A DNA stretch of 64,000 nucleotides, taken from the NCBI GenBank assembly GCA_030704615.1, contig CM060733.1:65598001-65662000 (forward strand). Reading direction: 5' to 3'. The notes beneath the pieces were generated by a model, which was not told the origin of the DNA, ran no database searches, and was given only the letters and a program-made list of their open reading frames with translations. The position numbers and the translations under genes are program-made. Origin of the DNA: Takakia lepidozioides. Its lineage: Eukaryota > Streptophyta > Takakiopsida > Takakiales > Takakiaceae. Below, piece by piece: positions 22,001-32,892 of the stretch; position 1 is the stretch's first letter, and the number at the start of each line of letters is the position of its first letter.

Positions 22001-24932
22001 CATCTCCCCATTTGCTTTCCCGAGGCCCGCGGAAATCCTTTTCCTTGTCCTCTGGCCCCCAGCGGCTGCTCCATTTGCTGTCGCGTCGATTATCAAAACT
22101 AGTTTCCCGATTATTGGTATCTGCCCATCGCTCAGATGGAAGTCGTCGGAGTGGAAGGTCCCCAGGCTCTCTCCCTGAAGCAGGGCTGTTGTCAGCCCAC
22201 CTCTCATTCCCACCCCGCCGAGTCTGCGGTGGTGGAGGGGCTTGCTCAACAGAAATCTCTCTCTCACCCTCCTTCCAGCGATCACGCCGGGGGGCTACAT
22301 TGTTATTATTCTCTCTCTCCTCTTCTCTCCAACGCTCTCGCCGACTGCTATCAGCCTCACGTTCCATAGAAAGTGTGCGCCACCAGTCTCTGTTTCGCTT
22401 TCCATCTTGGGGAACTCCATCCCCAGCACTGCGCCAGCGCTCTTTAGTCAGCACTTCACTATTTCCGGGCCCCATGTTTGGGGTGCCTGGTGTACGTGGG
22501 GGTTCCTGCAGTTTGCACCTCCAAGTTAAACCACATACCAAATGTCTCTGGGAATTCTCCAAAAAAGAATACTCTGTCCTACTCAAAAATAACACAGTGC
22601 AGCTGAAGCCAAGAGTCAAATCCCACATTTACGGAAGAACTCTGAGAAGGTTTACGAACCCAGGTGGATATCTCCAAACACAGACAATAACCTCAATTGT
22701 GAGAGACCCCAACAACACATACAATCCCTTGATAGCACTGAAAAGGGGCTAGCGTGAAATCCCTACTGATCCCCTTGCGTGCTCAATTGGACCTGTGAAT
22801 CACCATAAACAATGGAGAAAATATCACAGACACCCATGACTCAAAACTAATACCTCCCCTCCCTGGGGAAGAAACCAAGCAAGAAACACTATCACATACC
22901 CCAGATGCCAATGGTGGTTTACTCTCTCCAGGCTTTGAGAAAAGCCACTGTGGTGAAAGAGGTATACTGTTGTCTGAGTTGGCCAGATCTGCACCCAATC
23001 ACAACAAAAGGCGCAATCATTACAAGCATTGAAACTCTCCTACCGCAGACCTGAAACAAATTTTTTGAATGAGAGCACATTAACATTAAAGAGTGACAGA
23101 GGCATGCCTTTAAGCTCATGGTCGGAAGGGGCAGGCAGCAGCTTCGATGCACTCAATATTCCACTCCCTTCATCTGCATCTCCATGAAGTGTTATTCACA
23201 ATGAAGAGCCAAACACTTCAAACCTGGCTACCATGAAGAGATAAGACATTTCTCCATGTGATAGCCTACTAAACTCCCAGCTCGTATTGGAGAGGTAATC
23301 AAAGATCAAATGACCATCGCGTCAAAAACATAAAGAAGAGCTTTCTGAGGTGAAAACCAAGGCACCAGGACAAACATCATGAAGAGATCAAATAGACTAC
23401 TACAGCAGTTATGAACAAGCCAGACACTCTGCCTTGCATCCATGACCTAAAGAGAAGTCAACCAACCAAATGGGGAGAGAAAAACCTAACCCTATACATG
23501 TTTCAGTAGACGACTAAATTAGACAGTCATTTTATGGAATCTAAGCACACCACAAACTATAAATGCAAGATAATTGATGACACTTGCACCTAACCACGTG
23601 GTGGTGCAGTGAAATGACATGACAATATTCGAAAGGCCCACGACTACACATTCTTATACAGTGTCACATGAGCGCAGAATTCCACTGTAACATGACACTT
23701 GAAACCTTTAAACTTAGAAGTAAATTTACATCCGGCAATACAGGCATGGATTCCATGAAAACGTGATAGGTTCCACCAAAATGCAGTAGTTCCATACATT
23801 GCAGGTCACACAGAACAGCTCAATACTCATACAGAAAGTTAGATTCTGAATAAGTTTGGGCTTGCAAAATTGTAGATGGTGTATATTATCGAACATCTGT
23901 CAACCACTCTGGGAACTTTCTCCTCTGTACCAATCCTACTATATAAGGGAGTATTCAATACATTTACAAATGGACCTGATATAGGACCTGCAGCAAAGCC
24001 TCATAGGAAAGAAACTTAGCCCTAGGTGATAATAAAATGAATAAGAACAAACATTATCAAGACAAGGACACCTGGACTACATAATCTAACTACCAACGAG
24101 GTATACCTGTATGTTTCCCTCTACAACATGACATACACATAACACAAGGCCTGCACAGGACTGACTTCTGCAGTCCCAGGACTGCAGCAGCGTAAATCTT
24201 ATTCAGGTCTCATTATGAAACATACTAGTTACATCAATAGGAAGAAGCAGAAAGAAAGAGCAAGAGAAAAGAGTTCTTTCGATGGCAGAAACAAGGGAAC
24301 AGACTTCACAGGGAAGTAGAGACGAGCCAGATGCAGCATGTGAGTTATGCGGCAAACTGTATGACATTTTAGTCATGTGAACAGTCCCTGTTACTCCCAA
24401 GGGTCGTAGTGCATATGAGGGAATTTTGCTACGCGGGTTTTTCTTCATCAATCCCCAGCAGGTTACCAATGAGAAAGTGCAGAGGAGGCACCAAGCAGTC
24501 GAAACAGTTCACATCTGACCCTGGGTTTAAGATGGAAAGCCAGCGGGCCAACTCAGAGGATGAACAGCTCCCGAGTCAAAAACAGCTAGAACCTCAATGA
24601 TCATAGACATACAGACAGCAATATAGAGACGAAGGGAAGAGAGGGGTATATGAGGTAGATCCACAGAAATACAGCACCATTTGGAAGAGCGTTTTGGAGG
24701 AGAGAACTGAGAGAAAAAAAAAATGAGAAATCATCCGAGGAGACTTCGAAGATATGATACGAACACAGGCCAAAGGAAGAAGATAGAAGATGCTGACAGA
24801 GAGGTAGGAGGTAGAGGATGTGAGAGAAAGGGGGAAGAGGGACAGAGACAAACCGCGCAGCTTCCAAGGTTCGGGGCGAAAAGAAGTTCCACCACCACTC
24901 TCCCTGACAGTCTCAGTCTTGCTGTCAGCCAT
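13079..24932 (-). CDS. GYF-domain protein, EXA1/GIGYF type (13 exons)
   Basis: Plant GYF proteins of this type bind eIF4E-family proteins and proline-rich partners and act in translational control and immunity/virus susceptibility. Model, minus strand: 24932-24854, 23173-23051, 22988-22900, 22505-21438, 21133-20998, 20231-20043, 19782-19550, 19243-18493, 18212-17161, 16817-14611, 14391-14162, 13929-13822, 13527-13079. Every intron is GT-AG by inspection, all phases agree, and the sum is 6714 nt (2237 residues). The start MADSKTE fits the family. Residues ~75-95 hold SIPLSPQWLFSK; ~120-350 are Arg/Glu/Gly-rich with WSSRWGPEDKEKD; Y403-L409 is an eIF4E-binding motif; ~745-800 is the GYF domain; Gln-rich tracts follow; the C terminus ends with a Lys-rich stretch and LLGFSITSNRIMMGEIQ, a hallmark of the family. 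Exon 2 and its donor are the least certain. The TTG-initiated extension before 24932 is not needed. Confidence 0.9.
18761..18928 (-). other. GYF domain coding segment (exon 8)
   Basis: Encodes LSLLYTDPQGEIQGPF, then IIGWFEAGFFDTDLPVRL, the core of a GYF domain (GPF...W...GYF...D.PV). The eponymous GYF is GFF here, a conservative Tyr-to-Phe change. The domain binds short Pro-rich peptides in family members. Confidence 0.9.
21570..21590 (-). other. eIF4E-binding motif (YPRAKLL)
   Basis: Encodes Tyr-Pro-Arg-Ala-Lys-Leu-Leu, matching the YxxxxL-hydrophobic eIF4E-binding consensus, in the same context (YPRxKLLD) as in flowering-plant EXA1. It supports a role in translation initiation control. Confidence 0.75.
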
Positions 24933-25790
24933 GGATGATCGCGACAACTGCTAAGCTTCTTCCTTCCCCGACTCGATACGCGCTCCTACTCAAACGAGAC
25001 TGGGGCTAAGGTCTTCTGTACACTGTCCGCCCTCACACCCCCCCAACCCCTTGGACAAGTACCACACTACCGAAGCTACCTATCACACCTCCCCATACAC
25101 AGCCTGTGCCCCGCTCCGATGCACCAACTCCAGCAACAATCAAGCATGAGACGATGCAACGAGATGATACAATGCTGCGACGAGATGCAGACAGAATCTG
25201 GGTGCGGCCAAAAGCTAGGGTTGCAAAGTGGGAAAGATGAAGGCACATGAGGGAGACAAGGGGGAAGAGCGCGTCGGGTTGGCGGCGCCCTGTCCCCTTC
25301 TTCTTTTGGCCGGGACCCCTCTCGGGACCCCTTGTGGATGGTCCCGACCCCACCCGTCCCGCACTCGGTACCATCATACGCCCAAAATGACATGCCATGC
25401 ACTTACTTCACACCTCGATCTCACATCAATATATGAAGTGAGAGGTTTGTTGGCCCTCCAAGGCAGGACTACGCAAAGGGTTCAGCCGCTCTTGCCGCAT
25501 TGCCGCTTTTTCTTTCTTTTCTTTTTCCTTCGATTTACTCTTCCAATTCGATCAAGACAATTGCCACCAGAATATTCTGTTCATATTTCTACAGAATGAC
25601 ATGCCATGGATGAACAGTTTCATGGTCTTTAGGTCTGGAGTTCAACTTCTTGTGCATGCTTATGAGGATATTACCCTGCGTGCCACCGGGTGATTCAGGG
25701 CTCAAATCATGTTACCGCGATATTTATTAATAAACACTGTGTGATCTTCCAGCTTTTCCTATCTATTCATAATTATTAGAGGGTGGGGCT
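24933..25790. promoter_or_regulatory. Upstream region of the GYF gene
   Basis: Contains the 5' untranslated region and presumed promoter, on the minus strand. No TATA box is obvious; a CT-rich run at 25505-25530 reads as GA-rich on the gene's strand. The ORFs here (25033-25402) are short and overlapping on both strands and not accepted. Confidence 0.35.
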
Positions 25791-25799
25791 TGCATGAAT

Positions 25800-27930
25800 T
25801 GCATGCATTTGTTTTGTTTTGTTTGTTTTGTTTTGTAGCGTAGTTGAGATCTCCCAAGCCACGGGCCAGCCCCCGTGCTTGGTGCCGTTGGAAAGCCCTC
25901 GATGAGGAGGGGTGCACCGGCTTGATCTCATGATTTTTCGACCCGCGGTCGGGAGATATGGAATTTCAAGTATTTCTGGTCTTTGGAAATTCGTGAAAAT
26001 AGAAAAGTGGGCCTTCCTGGAGCAATGATGTGGGAGATTTGGAATTTCGAGTACTTTTGGTCGATGGAAATTCGCGAAAAATAACAAAGTGGAATTTGGA
26101 TATATCAATATATGAAGCCTCGAAAGGGGAGATTGCAAAAATAGCAAAGCGGGTTTTGGGATTGCACTTAGACTTAAGTGACATTGGACATTGGAGGTCG
26201 CACTTGGGTCTTTACATGGGAGACGCACTTGAATACATAGGAGATTGCACTTGGGCTTAGATTTCAATTCTTCACACATGGGCCAATTGCACAAGCTACC
26301 CTAGATCTCCCAAATAGTGGGGTCTCTGGATACATCTAGGGGATTGCACTTCGACATAGATGACACTGGACACTTGGGCCAACGGCATAGGCTACCCTAG
26401 TCAATATATGAAGGAAGCCAGTTTGTTTGTGTTGTTTTGTTTTGTTTTGTTTTGTAGCGTCGTTGAGATCTCCCAAACCGTGGAACCCCAGCCCCGGTGC
26501 TTGGTGCCGTTGGAACGCCCTCGATGAGGAGGGGTGCACCGGCTTGGTCTCATGATTTTTGGACCCGCGGTGTGGGAGATGTGGAATTCCAAGTACTTTG
26601 GGTCATTGGAAATTCGCAAAAAAATAGCAAAGTGGGCTTTCCTGGAGCAATGATTGGCCTTCATGTGGGAGACACACAGCAGATTGATGCTTGTGTGAAG
26701 GGATTTCTAGAGGATATCTGGAAAACCCGGATTAATTCTTTATATGGAGGTAAGTCTTACTACCAACGTCAGCCCCTGACAGAGGTAGGTTCTATCCCTT
26801 TTGTTCCCGCTCAAACTGGGCGCGGGGTCAATGGCCACAAGGCTACGGCAAACAACGTCGTATGAGTACAATCTATGCGCTACTTTCCAATCGCATGTTT
26901 CACAGATCTCTTGGTGTTAAGAATACAACGGCATATGGTACAATAGAGATCGCACTTGGGCCTCAACATAGGAGACACACTGGGATACATAGGAAATTGC
27001 ACTTGATCTTAGATTTCAATTCTTTACATATGGGCCAACAGCATATACTACACTAAAGATCGCATTTGGGCCTCAACATATGAGACGCACTTGGATACAT
27101 AGGGGATTGCACTTGGGCTTAGATGATACTAGACACTTGGGCCAACGGCACAGGCTACCCTAGTTCATTATAAATACATCAATATATGAATCGAGACATT
27201 TGTTTTGTTTTGTTTTGTAGTGTTGAGATGTCCCAAACCACGGCACCCCAGCGCTGGTGCTTGGTACCGTTGGAAAGCCCTCCATGAGGAGGGGTGCACC
27301 GGCTTAGTCTCACGATGTTTGGACCTGCAGTGTGAGAGATATGGAATTTCAAGTACTTTTGGTCGTTGGAAATACCCGAAAAATAGCAAAGTGGGCTTTC
27401 CTGGGACAATGATTGGAGCCTCGATGGGAGATATATCAATAATGACTAGATATATTACTACTCGATAAATTCATGGAAAAAAATAAACGGGGCCTTGACG
27501 TCGTAGACGTACTTGGATACATAGGAGATTGCACTCGGGCTTAAATGACACTGGTACATGGGAGATGCACTCGGATAAATGAATAAAAGATTGCATTTGG
27601 GCTTAGATAGGCCTTGACATAGGAGACGCACATGGGAAATGCCCTTTGATACATAGGAGACGCACTTGGATACATAAGAGAATTCACTTTGGCTTCGATG
27701 ACACTGGACACACTTGGGCCTCTGCATGGGAGATGCACTTGGATATATGAATAGAAGATTGCACTTGGGCTGAGGTGGGCCTCAACATAAGAGACACACT
27801 GGGTTACATAGGAAATTGCACTTGGTCTTAGATTTCAATTCTTCAGACATGGGCCAAGGACACAAGCTACTTTAGAGGTAGCACTTGGGCCTATAGATGC
27901 ATAAATGGGTACAATTTTATTTTCGGATCG
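25800..27930. repeat. Cluster of a local repeat family: three ~250-bp modules plus short degenerate repeats
   Basis: A module starting with (TTTTG)n and then GTTGAGATCTCCCAA, GGTGCTTGGTGCCGTTGGAA, GAGGAGGGGTGCACCGGCTT occurs at about 25808-26040, 26430-26660 and 27200-27430, always in the same orientation. Between and after them are many short degenerate copies of a phrase like GGAGATTGCACTTGGGCTTAGAT and CTTGGGCCAACGGCATAGG. A single copy of the latter part reappears at 43050-43130. No coding potential is evident; modules may be remnants of a tandemly amplified non-coding transposon. Confidence 0.8.
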
Positions 27931-29079
27931 TTTTTTACCTTTAACCAGGCAGTTTCGGCATTGTATTGCCAAAACATAACAAGTTGTTAGTTAGTTGGGA
28001 ACCGCTGATGAAGCACCTAAGAATTTAGATTAGGTCTGAGACGAGCATCGAGTGGTACTCTGGCGTTAAAACGACAATAGAAGCTGCAAGGACAGCGTTC
28101 CAATTCGGTACAACTAACGGCAACTTGGAACCGTTTGAACCGTACGAGGGTGATTGTAAAGACGGGTTGCGATCTGTCTATTCCCCCTCTTCTCTTATCC
28201 AGTAGGATCACACAGTGAGAGCACTTGGCAATTTAGAGTAGGAATTGTATAGCGATGAAATATTGTAACAACAGCAGGACGCTGCATCGAAACAACATCA
28301 GAACGGACGACTTCGGAGTGGAGCATGGCCAAGCCAACGGTGCAGAAGGGTAGTTGGAGGTGACTTCCAAGCTTTTATGATCGAGTGGCAGGGTCAAGAA
28401 CTCCAGAGGCATCACCATTAGAATGTTTTTTCCAAGGAAGCAGTGAACTTCATATACGACGGATCCACGAGGAACGGCGTTTGGAAAAGGTTTTTTACTC
28501 CGATTGACCTGAGGATTTACAGGCACTTACAAAGCCCTTAATCATAATTTATCACCAATTTTTGTGATTTATGATTAAGGTTAGCAGCGGCACCGAATTA
28601 CAAGGCCTACGGTAGCGGCGACCGATTTGAATGATTTCTATGGATTTCATTGGAGGAAAAGGCTTAAATTCGCCCTATGGGTTGTTTGGGATGATAATCG
28701 TCATCTAGCGGTCAAAGAGGATGAGGAAAAACCCTTTGACCGGTCTTTCGGATGAGTTCCATCCAAATATTAGTTTTTTTTTATTAGTTTTTAAAAAAAA
28801 AAATCTCCCTCTAGTTTATATTAGTTTAAGACTATCCTACAATAGTTTTAGAGCCCCAAAAAGAGTATAGAAGAAGGGCAAGGCTTCCTTGTTTTTTCAC
28901 CTAGTTCATTTGTTTGCTTTGCTATTGCTTTGTTGTAGTGTAGTTTGCTAGAGGGAGCCTAGGTCCTAGAGAGTAGAGCTTGAAGCTCTCTAGTTTAGAA
29001 ATGTGTGTTTTTTAAAGAGCCAAGGCAAGGTGTCTAGCTCATTGTAGGCCTTGAGGCCATTTGCTTTTAGTAAAGGAGA
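27931..29079. other. Non-coding flank left of the methyltransferase element
   Basis: No convincing ORF. Contains the inverted repeat at 28537-28580 and T/A-rich runs near 28770-28810. Confidence 0.4.
28537..28580. repeat. Near-perfect inverted repeat (hairpin)
   Basis: CCTTAATCATAA at 28537 pairs with TTATGATTAAGG at 28569-28580; beyond this, ATCAC/GTGAT pair after a 3-nt bulge. The loop is very short. It may be a foldback or a tiny inverted-repeat element. Confidence 0.85.
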
Positions 29080-29434
29080 TGTCAAGTTAAATAAGCACAG
29101 TGTGAAAACAGCTAGAATAAAACTAGTTATTTGTATTTAACACTTGGATTTAGGTCAAGTGTTAAATCAGGTGTCAAGTTTAGTTTTGACACCTGGTCTG
29201 TCTTATCTTCACGAGAGCGGCAGTCGCGCAGCTCATCTCTCTCGAGTTGAGCCTGCGCGACCGAGCTCCTGCATTCTTCAGATCTGAGTGTATGATGGGA
29301 GTGTAGGTTGTTGTGGGGTGGAGTCCCCATAGCTTGGGGTGCCCCTGGCTCGACTATTATCTTAAAGAGTGATCTTGAGGGATTGCATATTTCTTGTGTT
29401 GAGAGTGCGTGTCCTTTTTCAAGTTTGTTTATCA
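29080..29434 (+). repeat. Left LTR
   Basis: 355 bp, starting TG (TGTCAAGTTAAATAAG) and ending CA (TTTGTTTATCA). I compared it line by line with 40529-40883 and saw no difference. Contains an internal inverted repeat around 29170-29190 (GGTGTCAA...TTGACACC). Confidence 0.95.
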
Positions 29435-29450
29435 CTCGAGAGAGATGAGC
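29434..29450 (+). promoter_or_regulatory. Putative self-priming primer-binding site
   Basis: ACTCGAGAGAGATGAGC begins at the last LTR base and is the exact reverse complement of 29231-29247 within the LTR. In Tf1-type elements the primer-binding site pairs with the 5' end of the element's own RNA. If that applies here, transcription would start at about 29231. No match to an initiator-tRNA primer site is seen at this position. Confidence 0.6.
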
Positions 29451-30132
29451 CTATCTAGTTTTCTAGTGCTAAGCTAGATACAATGTTCTTTTAACACTAT
29501 TATAATATATGACTTGGGGCAGGAGCCCATCTAGTCCTGCTGTTGCCATGGGTTTGCGCTTGTTGTTTACACATGGGCGTTAGTGGTGATTAGGGTGTAG
29601 TCATCCCTGTTTGTGGTGGCGGGTGCGCGCAGGGGGCCTTGGCGACTCTGCTGCCTGAGCGCTGGGGCAGGCTGAGCACCCAGTAGGCCAGTCGTGCCCA
29701 ACTTGTGTGGTCATCTGTGTTGCAGCTCAAGAAGGGCCATTGGCTGGTAGCCCATTTTGGCTTGCAAGCATATTGCTGGATTCACCGTGCTCTGTAGAGA
29801 CTCGCTGCCAGCGTACAGGGAAAGGTAGTGGAGGAGGCAGGTAGGTCGTGGGCCTTCTCCACTTTGTCCTGAATGGGAATCGCCAAGGCTATCTCCATAA
29901 CGAAGGCGCGGTTGTCTGTTAAGAGCGCAATGCCATCAGTCGCAGGGTGGAGGAGCTCGATTTTGAGAAGTCCAGACCATAGTTTGCTACCGTGCTTAGT
30001 AAAGGCAGTGATCGGTGAACTGGAGGTGTCTATGTGTTGTGAGGGGCCTGGCGTAGCATACTTTTGGGATCAGAGTGGGAGCTGCCGGCATCACTGTTGA
30101 GCGCACTCGGTGCTCGTTTGATACCTAGGTTG

Positions 30133-30600
30133 TTAGCCAAGAGCACCAGGTGGCGTAGGTGTTGCAGAGCGGAGGATAATCTGGTGGTCTGACGGGTTGG
30201 TTGTCACAGGAGTTTGTGTTGCTGGAGCGCCTGGGGCATGTGTGTCATTGATCGTTGGCAGATTCTGCGCAGAGCGAGTTTGGTAGGCGCGCTCCGTTGC
30301 AAAGAACTGTTCGTCAGAGAGATGCATGTCTCTGATCTCGGCGTACCATCTGTGTAGCCTTCCATTGCCACTTCGTTGGTTGAGTGTTGCTTTCTAGTGG
30401 AATGGGGTTTTGTGGCTCGAGATGGCTGGAGTGCAGAAGGCATGAGGGCAGTTGGACACCTGCCGCGCACTGTTGAAGAGGAGCTCGTGGTGGCAGCGCT
30501 TACAGGCCACCTTGATGTGGGGCATTGCAACTTCCTGCCAGGCAGTACACGGGTAATGCAGCTGAACTCCACATTGAGCCAGCACAACGAGCTGCTGCAC
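30133..30600 (-). other. Antisense reading frames in the element leader
   Basis: On the strand opposite to gag-pol, one frame (about 30600-30394) encodes a Cys/His-rich stretch (VACKRCHHELLFNSARQ, then CPHAFC) and a second (about 30370-30133) encodes LHRWYAEIRDMHLSDEQFF and a Pro/Thr-rich tail. The two are in different frames. The Cys/His spacing recalls a BED-type zinc finger of DNA transposases but is not a secure match. It may be an inserted fragment. Confidence 0.3.
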
Positions 30601-31372
30601 TTACGCCAGCCCCTTTGCAGCAGCAAGCCTCCAGGCAATCTATTACTGGTCATCTCTCTTCACCCGATTCGTTGGAGGGTAGTCTAATGTCAGGCAGCTG
30701 TGAGAAAGGCCAAGCAAGAGCTGTCCACAAGGTCACCAGATCTTAGGCCATTTGCTGGAAGGGAAGGGCGCTTTCTGACAGTGTCAACCTCCCAGGCTGG
30801 CGATCCTCAGGTTTTGGAGGATTGAACCTCAAGGTTGTGTTTGTTGCAGAGAGTATGAGAGTGGGAGACTGTGGACTCACCAGGTGACACTTGGTGTATG
30901 AGTGGGATATGAGCTGAAGGGGCCCAGCTCACTACACGACCTGCTTGGTCTATGTTTACAATTCAGGACTTGAGGGCAGCCTGTGCCAACTCCATGGAAA
31001 GGCTTACACAATCAGTGATAGCAGATCTGTTGTTGTCACCTTGAAAAATCAGCACGCATGAAGGGCTGAAAGCGTTCTTGATCAAGCTAGTCAGTTCTGG
31101 TGCTTTCCGGGGTTGCATTGTAAGTGCTCTTGCTTTTGTTGGGAATATTGGTGCAAAGGATTAAGGCTCGGCATAGCTACGGATCTCGACTGGAGGAGAG
31201 CAGGTCACTGGTAACCAAGAGCTGTGGGGGGTGCATTTGTAAACACAACTGAAATCCTAGAAATTACAGGGCACGTGGCTAGGGAACCTAGGATGCCATA
31301 TAGAACTTAGGGAACCGGGAACCAGTTACCAGACATTTTGGGTGTAACTTTAAATTGTTAAACTTGAAAACT

Positions 31373-31395
31373 TTAAAAAAAAAAAAAAAAAAAAC
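31373..31395 (+). repeat. Poly(A) tract of about 20 A
   Basis: A run of A followed by CCCTTTTT in the leader. It could mark the 3' end of an older retroposed insertion or simply be a low-complexity run. Confidence 0.7.
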
Positions 31396-31639
31396 CCTTT
31401 TTAATATAATTTGAATGATTTGGAGCCAAATTCATCATATCTTTGTCAAATGGACTCTGGTTGACCCAGTTTTTGGGGGGATAGCTGCAGAAAGGGGAAA
31501 TCTACCTATCTAAACCTGGTTTCTGCTTTGGGGACTCTGCTAAAAATCTATGGAATTTTTAGAGTGTGAGAGTGCCATGAAGGATCCACAATCCTGTCTC
31601 TAGAACCTGTGCTGGTCTATATGAGAGACAAATTGGTGG

Positions 31640-32401
31640 ATGTACTCCATGCATGGCTGGGGAAATGAGGACGTAATTGAAGGGCAGGTCTCTTCTCTTA
31701 GTCTGTGCACACAAGGGGACACGATTTATGTTTCCCAAGGAACTCAGACTGATTTGAGTGGAGAACAGTTGGACGAGTTGATTGCATACTGGGAGTCAGG
31801 CATTAGCAGTAGACAACAGACTACTGTAGTTGGCATTGAGGGCCTCAATATCGCCTTGGACAGTCAGAACTCTGTTGGAGCCAGCAGTTCTGCAGCTGTA
31901 GGTGAAATACCAAAGTGGGTGAAAGCTAGGCTTGGAACACAGCCAAAGACAGCCCCGGGGACCAAGGTGTTCAGCCACAGGGCCGTGTGTGTATTGGAGC
32001 AGAGGAGCAGGAGCTGCACAAGTTTGTGCAATTAGACAGTGTTGCAGTCGGACACGCTCTGCACAAGGCAACCACGAGCGGGGGTTCATTAGCGAGGACA
32101 AGTTTGTTCTGTTTGAAGGCGATGCAGTCATTCGCAATGAAGATACCCGCAATCGTCTCAAACTTTCGAGTTGAGAGACTATCAGACCCTACCTTTGTTT
32201 TCTTTAGTGTTCAGTGAGCGGGAGATAGCAGAGTGTTGCTTTGTCTCTACCTGGCAGAAAGAGGAGGAGGGTTGGTTAGAGCGAGCTACTGTAGCTTGGG
32301 ACAAGGTTAGTGGCAGGTTTCTGGACATAGATATACCTCCTACACCTTACCATCAAGCAGAGCGAGGCACTTTGAGAGAAGTCTGGAAGTTGATAGCATA
32401 G
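31640..32401 (+). pseudogene. Unknown ORF1 upstream of gag, frame-broken
   Basis: A coding-like stretch spread over at least four frames: 31640-32000 (LSGEQLDELIAYWESGISSR, VGEIPKWVKARLG), then about 31985-32095 (GAEEQELHKFVQLDSVAVGH), then 32080-32174 (ISEDKFVLFEGDAVIRNED), then 32205-32401 (EREIAECCFVSTWQKEEEGW). No domain is recognised. It may be an N-terminal gag extension or a separate accessory ORF. Confidence 0.4.
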
Positions 32402-32892
32402 ATCAGGATTAGATCTTGCTTGGGCGGGCTTCTATTCTTCCCCTCCATCTCTGTACTATTTTCATTACCTTGTACTTGTAGTTGCCAAAGCCTCTCTTGG
32501 TGGAGGCCAGTCAGTCCGGGGTTTTGGGCTGGGATATTCTGCAGGATCAGCATTGCAGCTGGATTTTGGTGTGGGGGTGTTGATGTTTTGATTTCTTGTG
32601 TTTGGATCCCCCCCAACACCTGCATGCTTGACTGTGCGCCATGTTGGTTTTGTGTGGGCGCTTGCTTTCATAGGGCGGTCAATCCTAGAGTATGCTGTCG
32701 GTGGTGAGGCTGGAGTGATGACCAGCAAGACCACCGGTGTTTCTTCTATGGTGAGGCTGGGTTGATGACCAGCCAACCATAGGAGTTCTTGCGGTGGATG
32801 CAGGTGCAGGTGCCTGAGCCACTGGGATATGACCCTTAGACTGCAACAGGTGCCCACCCGTGTCACTATTAGATTAGTACTAGAGCCTTATA

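Noticed and set aside
22012-22752. 246-codon plus ORF
   Set aside because: Antisense of the Arg/Glu-rich exon 4 of the GYF gene.
25808-26660. Possible rRNA or 5S-like cores in the triplicated modules
   Set aside because: No match to 5S internal promoter boxes or to rRNA sequences I know.
29127-29435. 102-codon ORF on the minus strand, repeated at 40576-40884
   Set aside because: Lies within the LTR; identical only because the LTRs are identical, with no domain.
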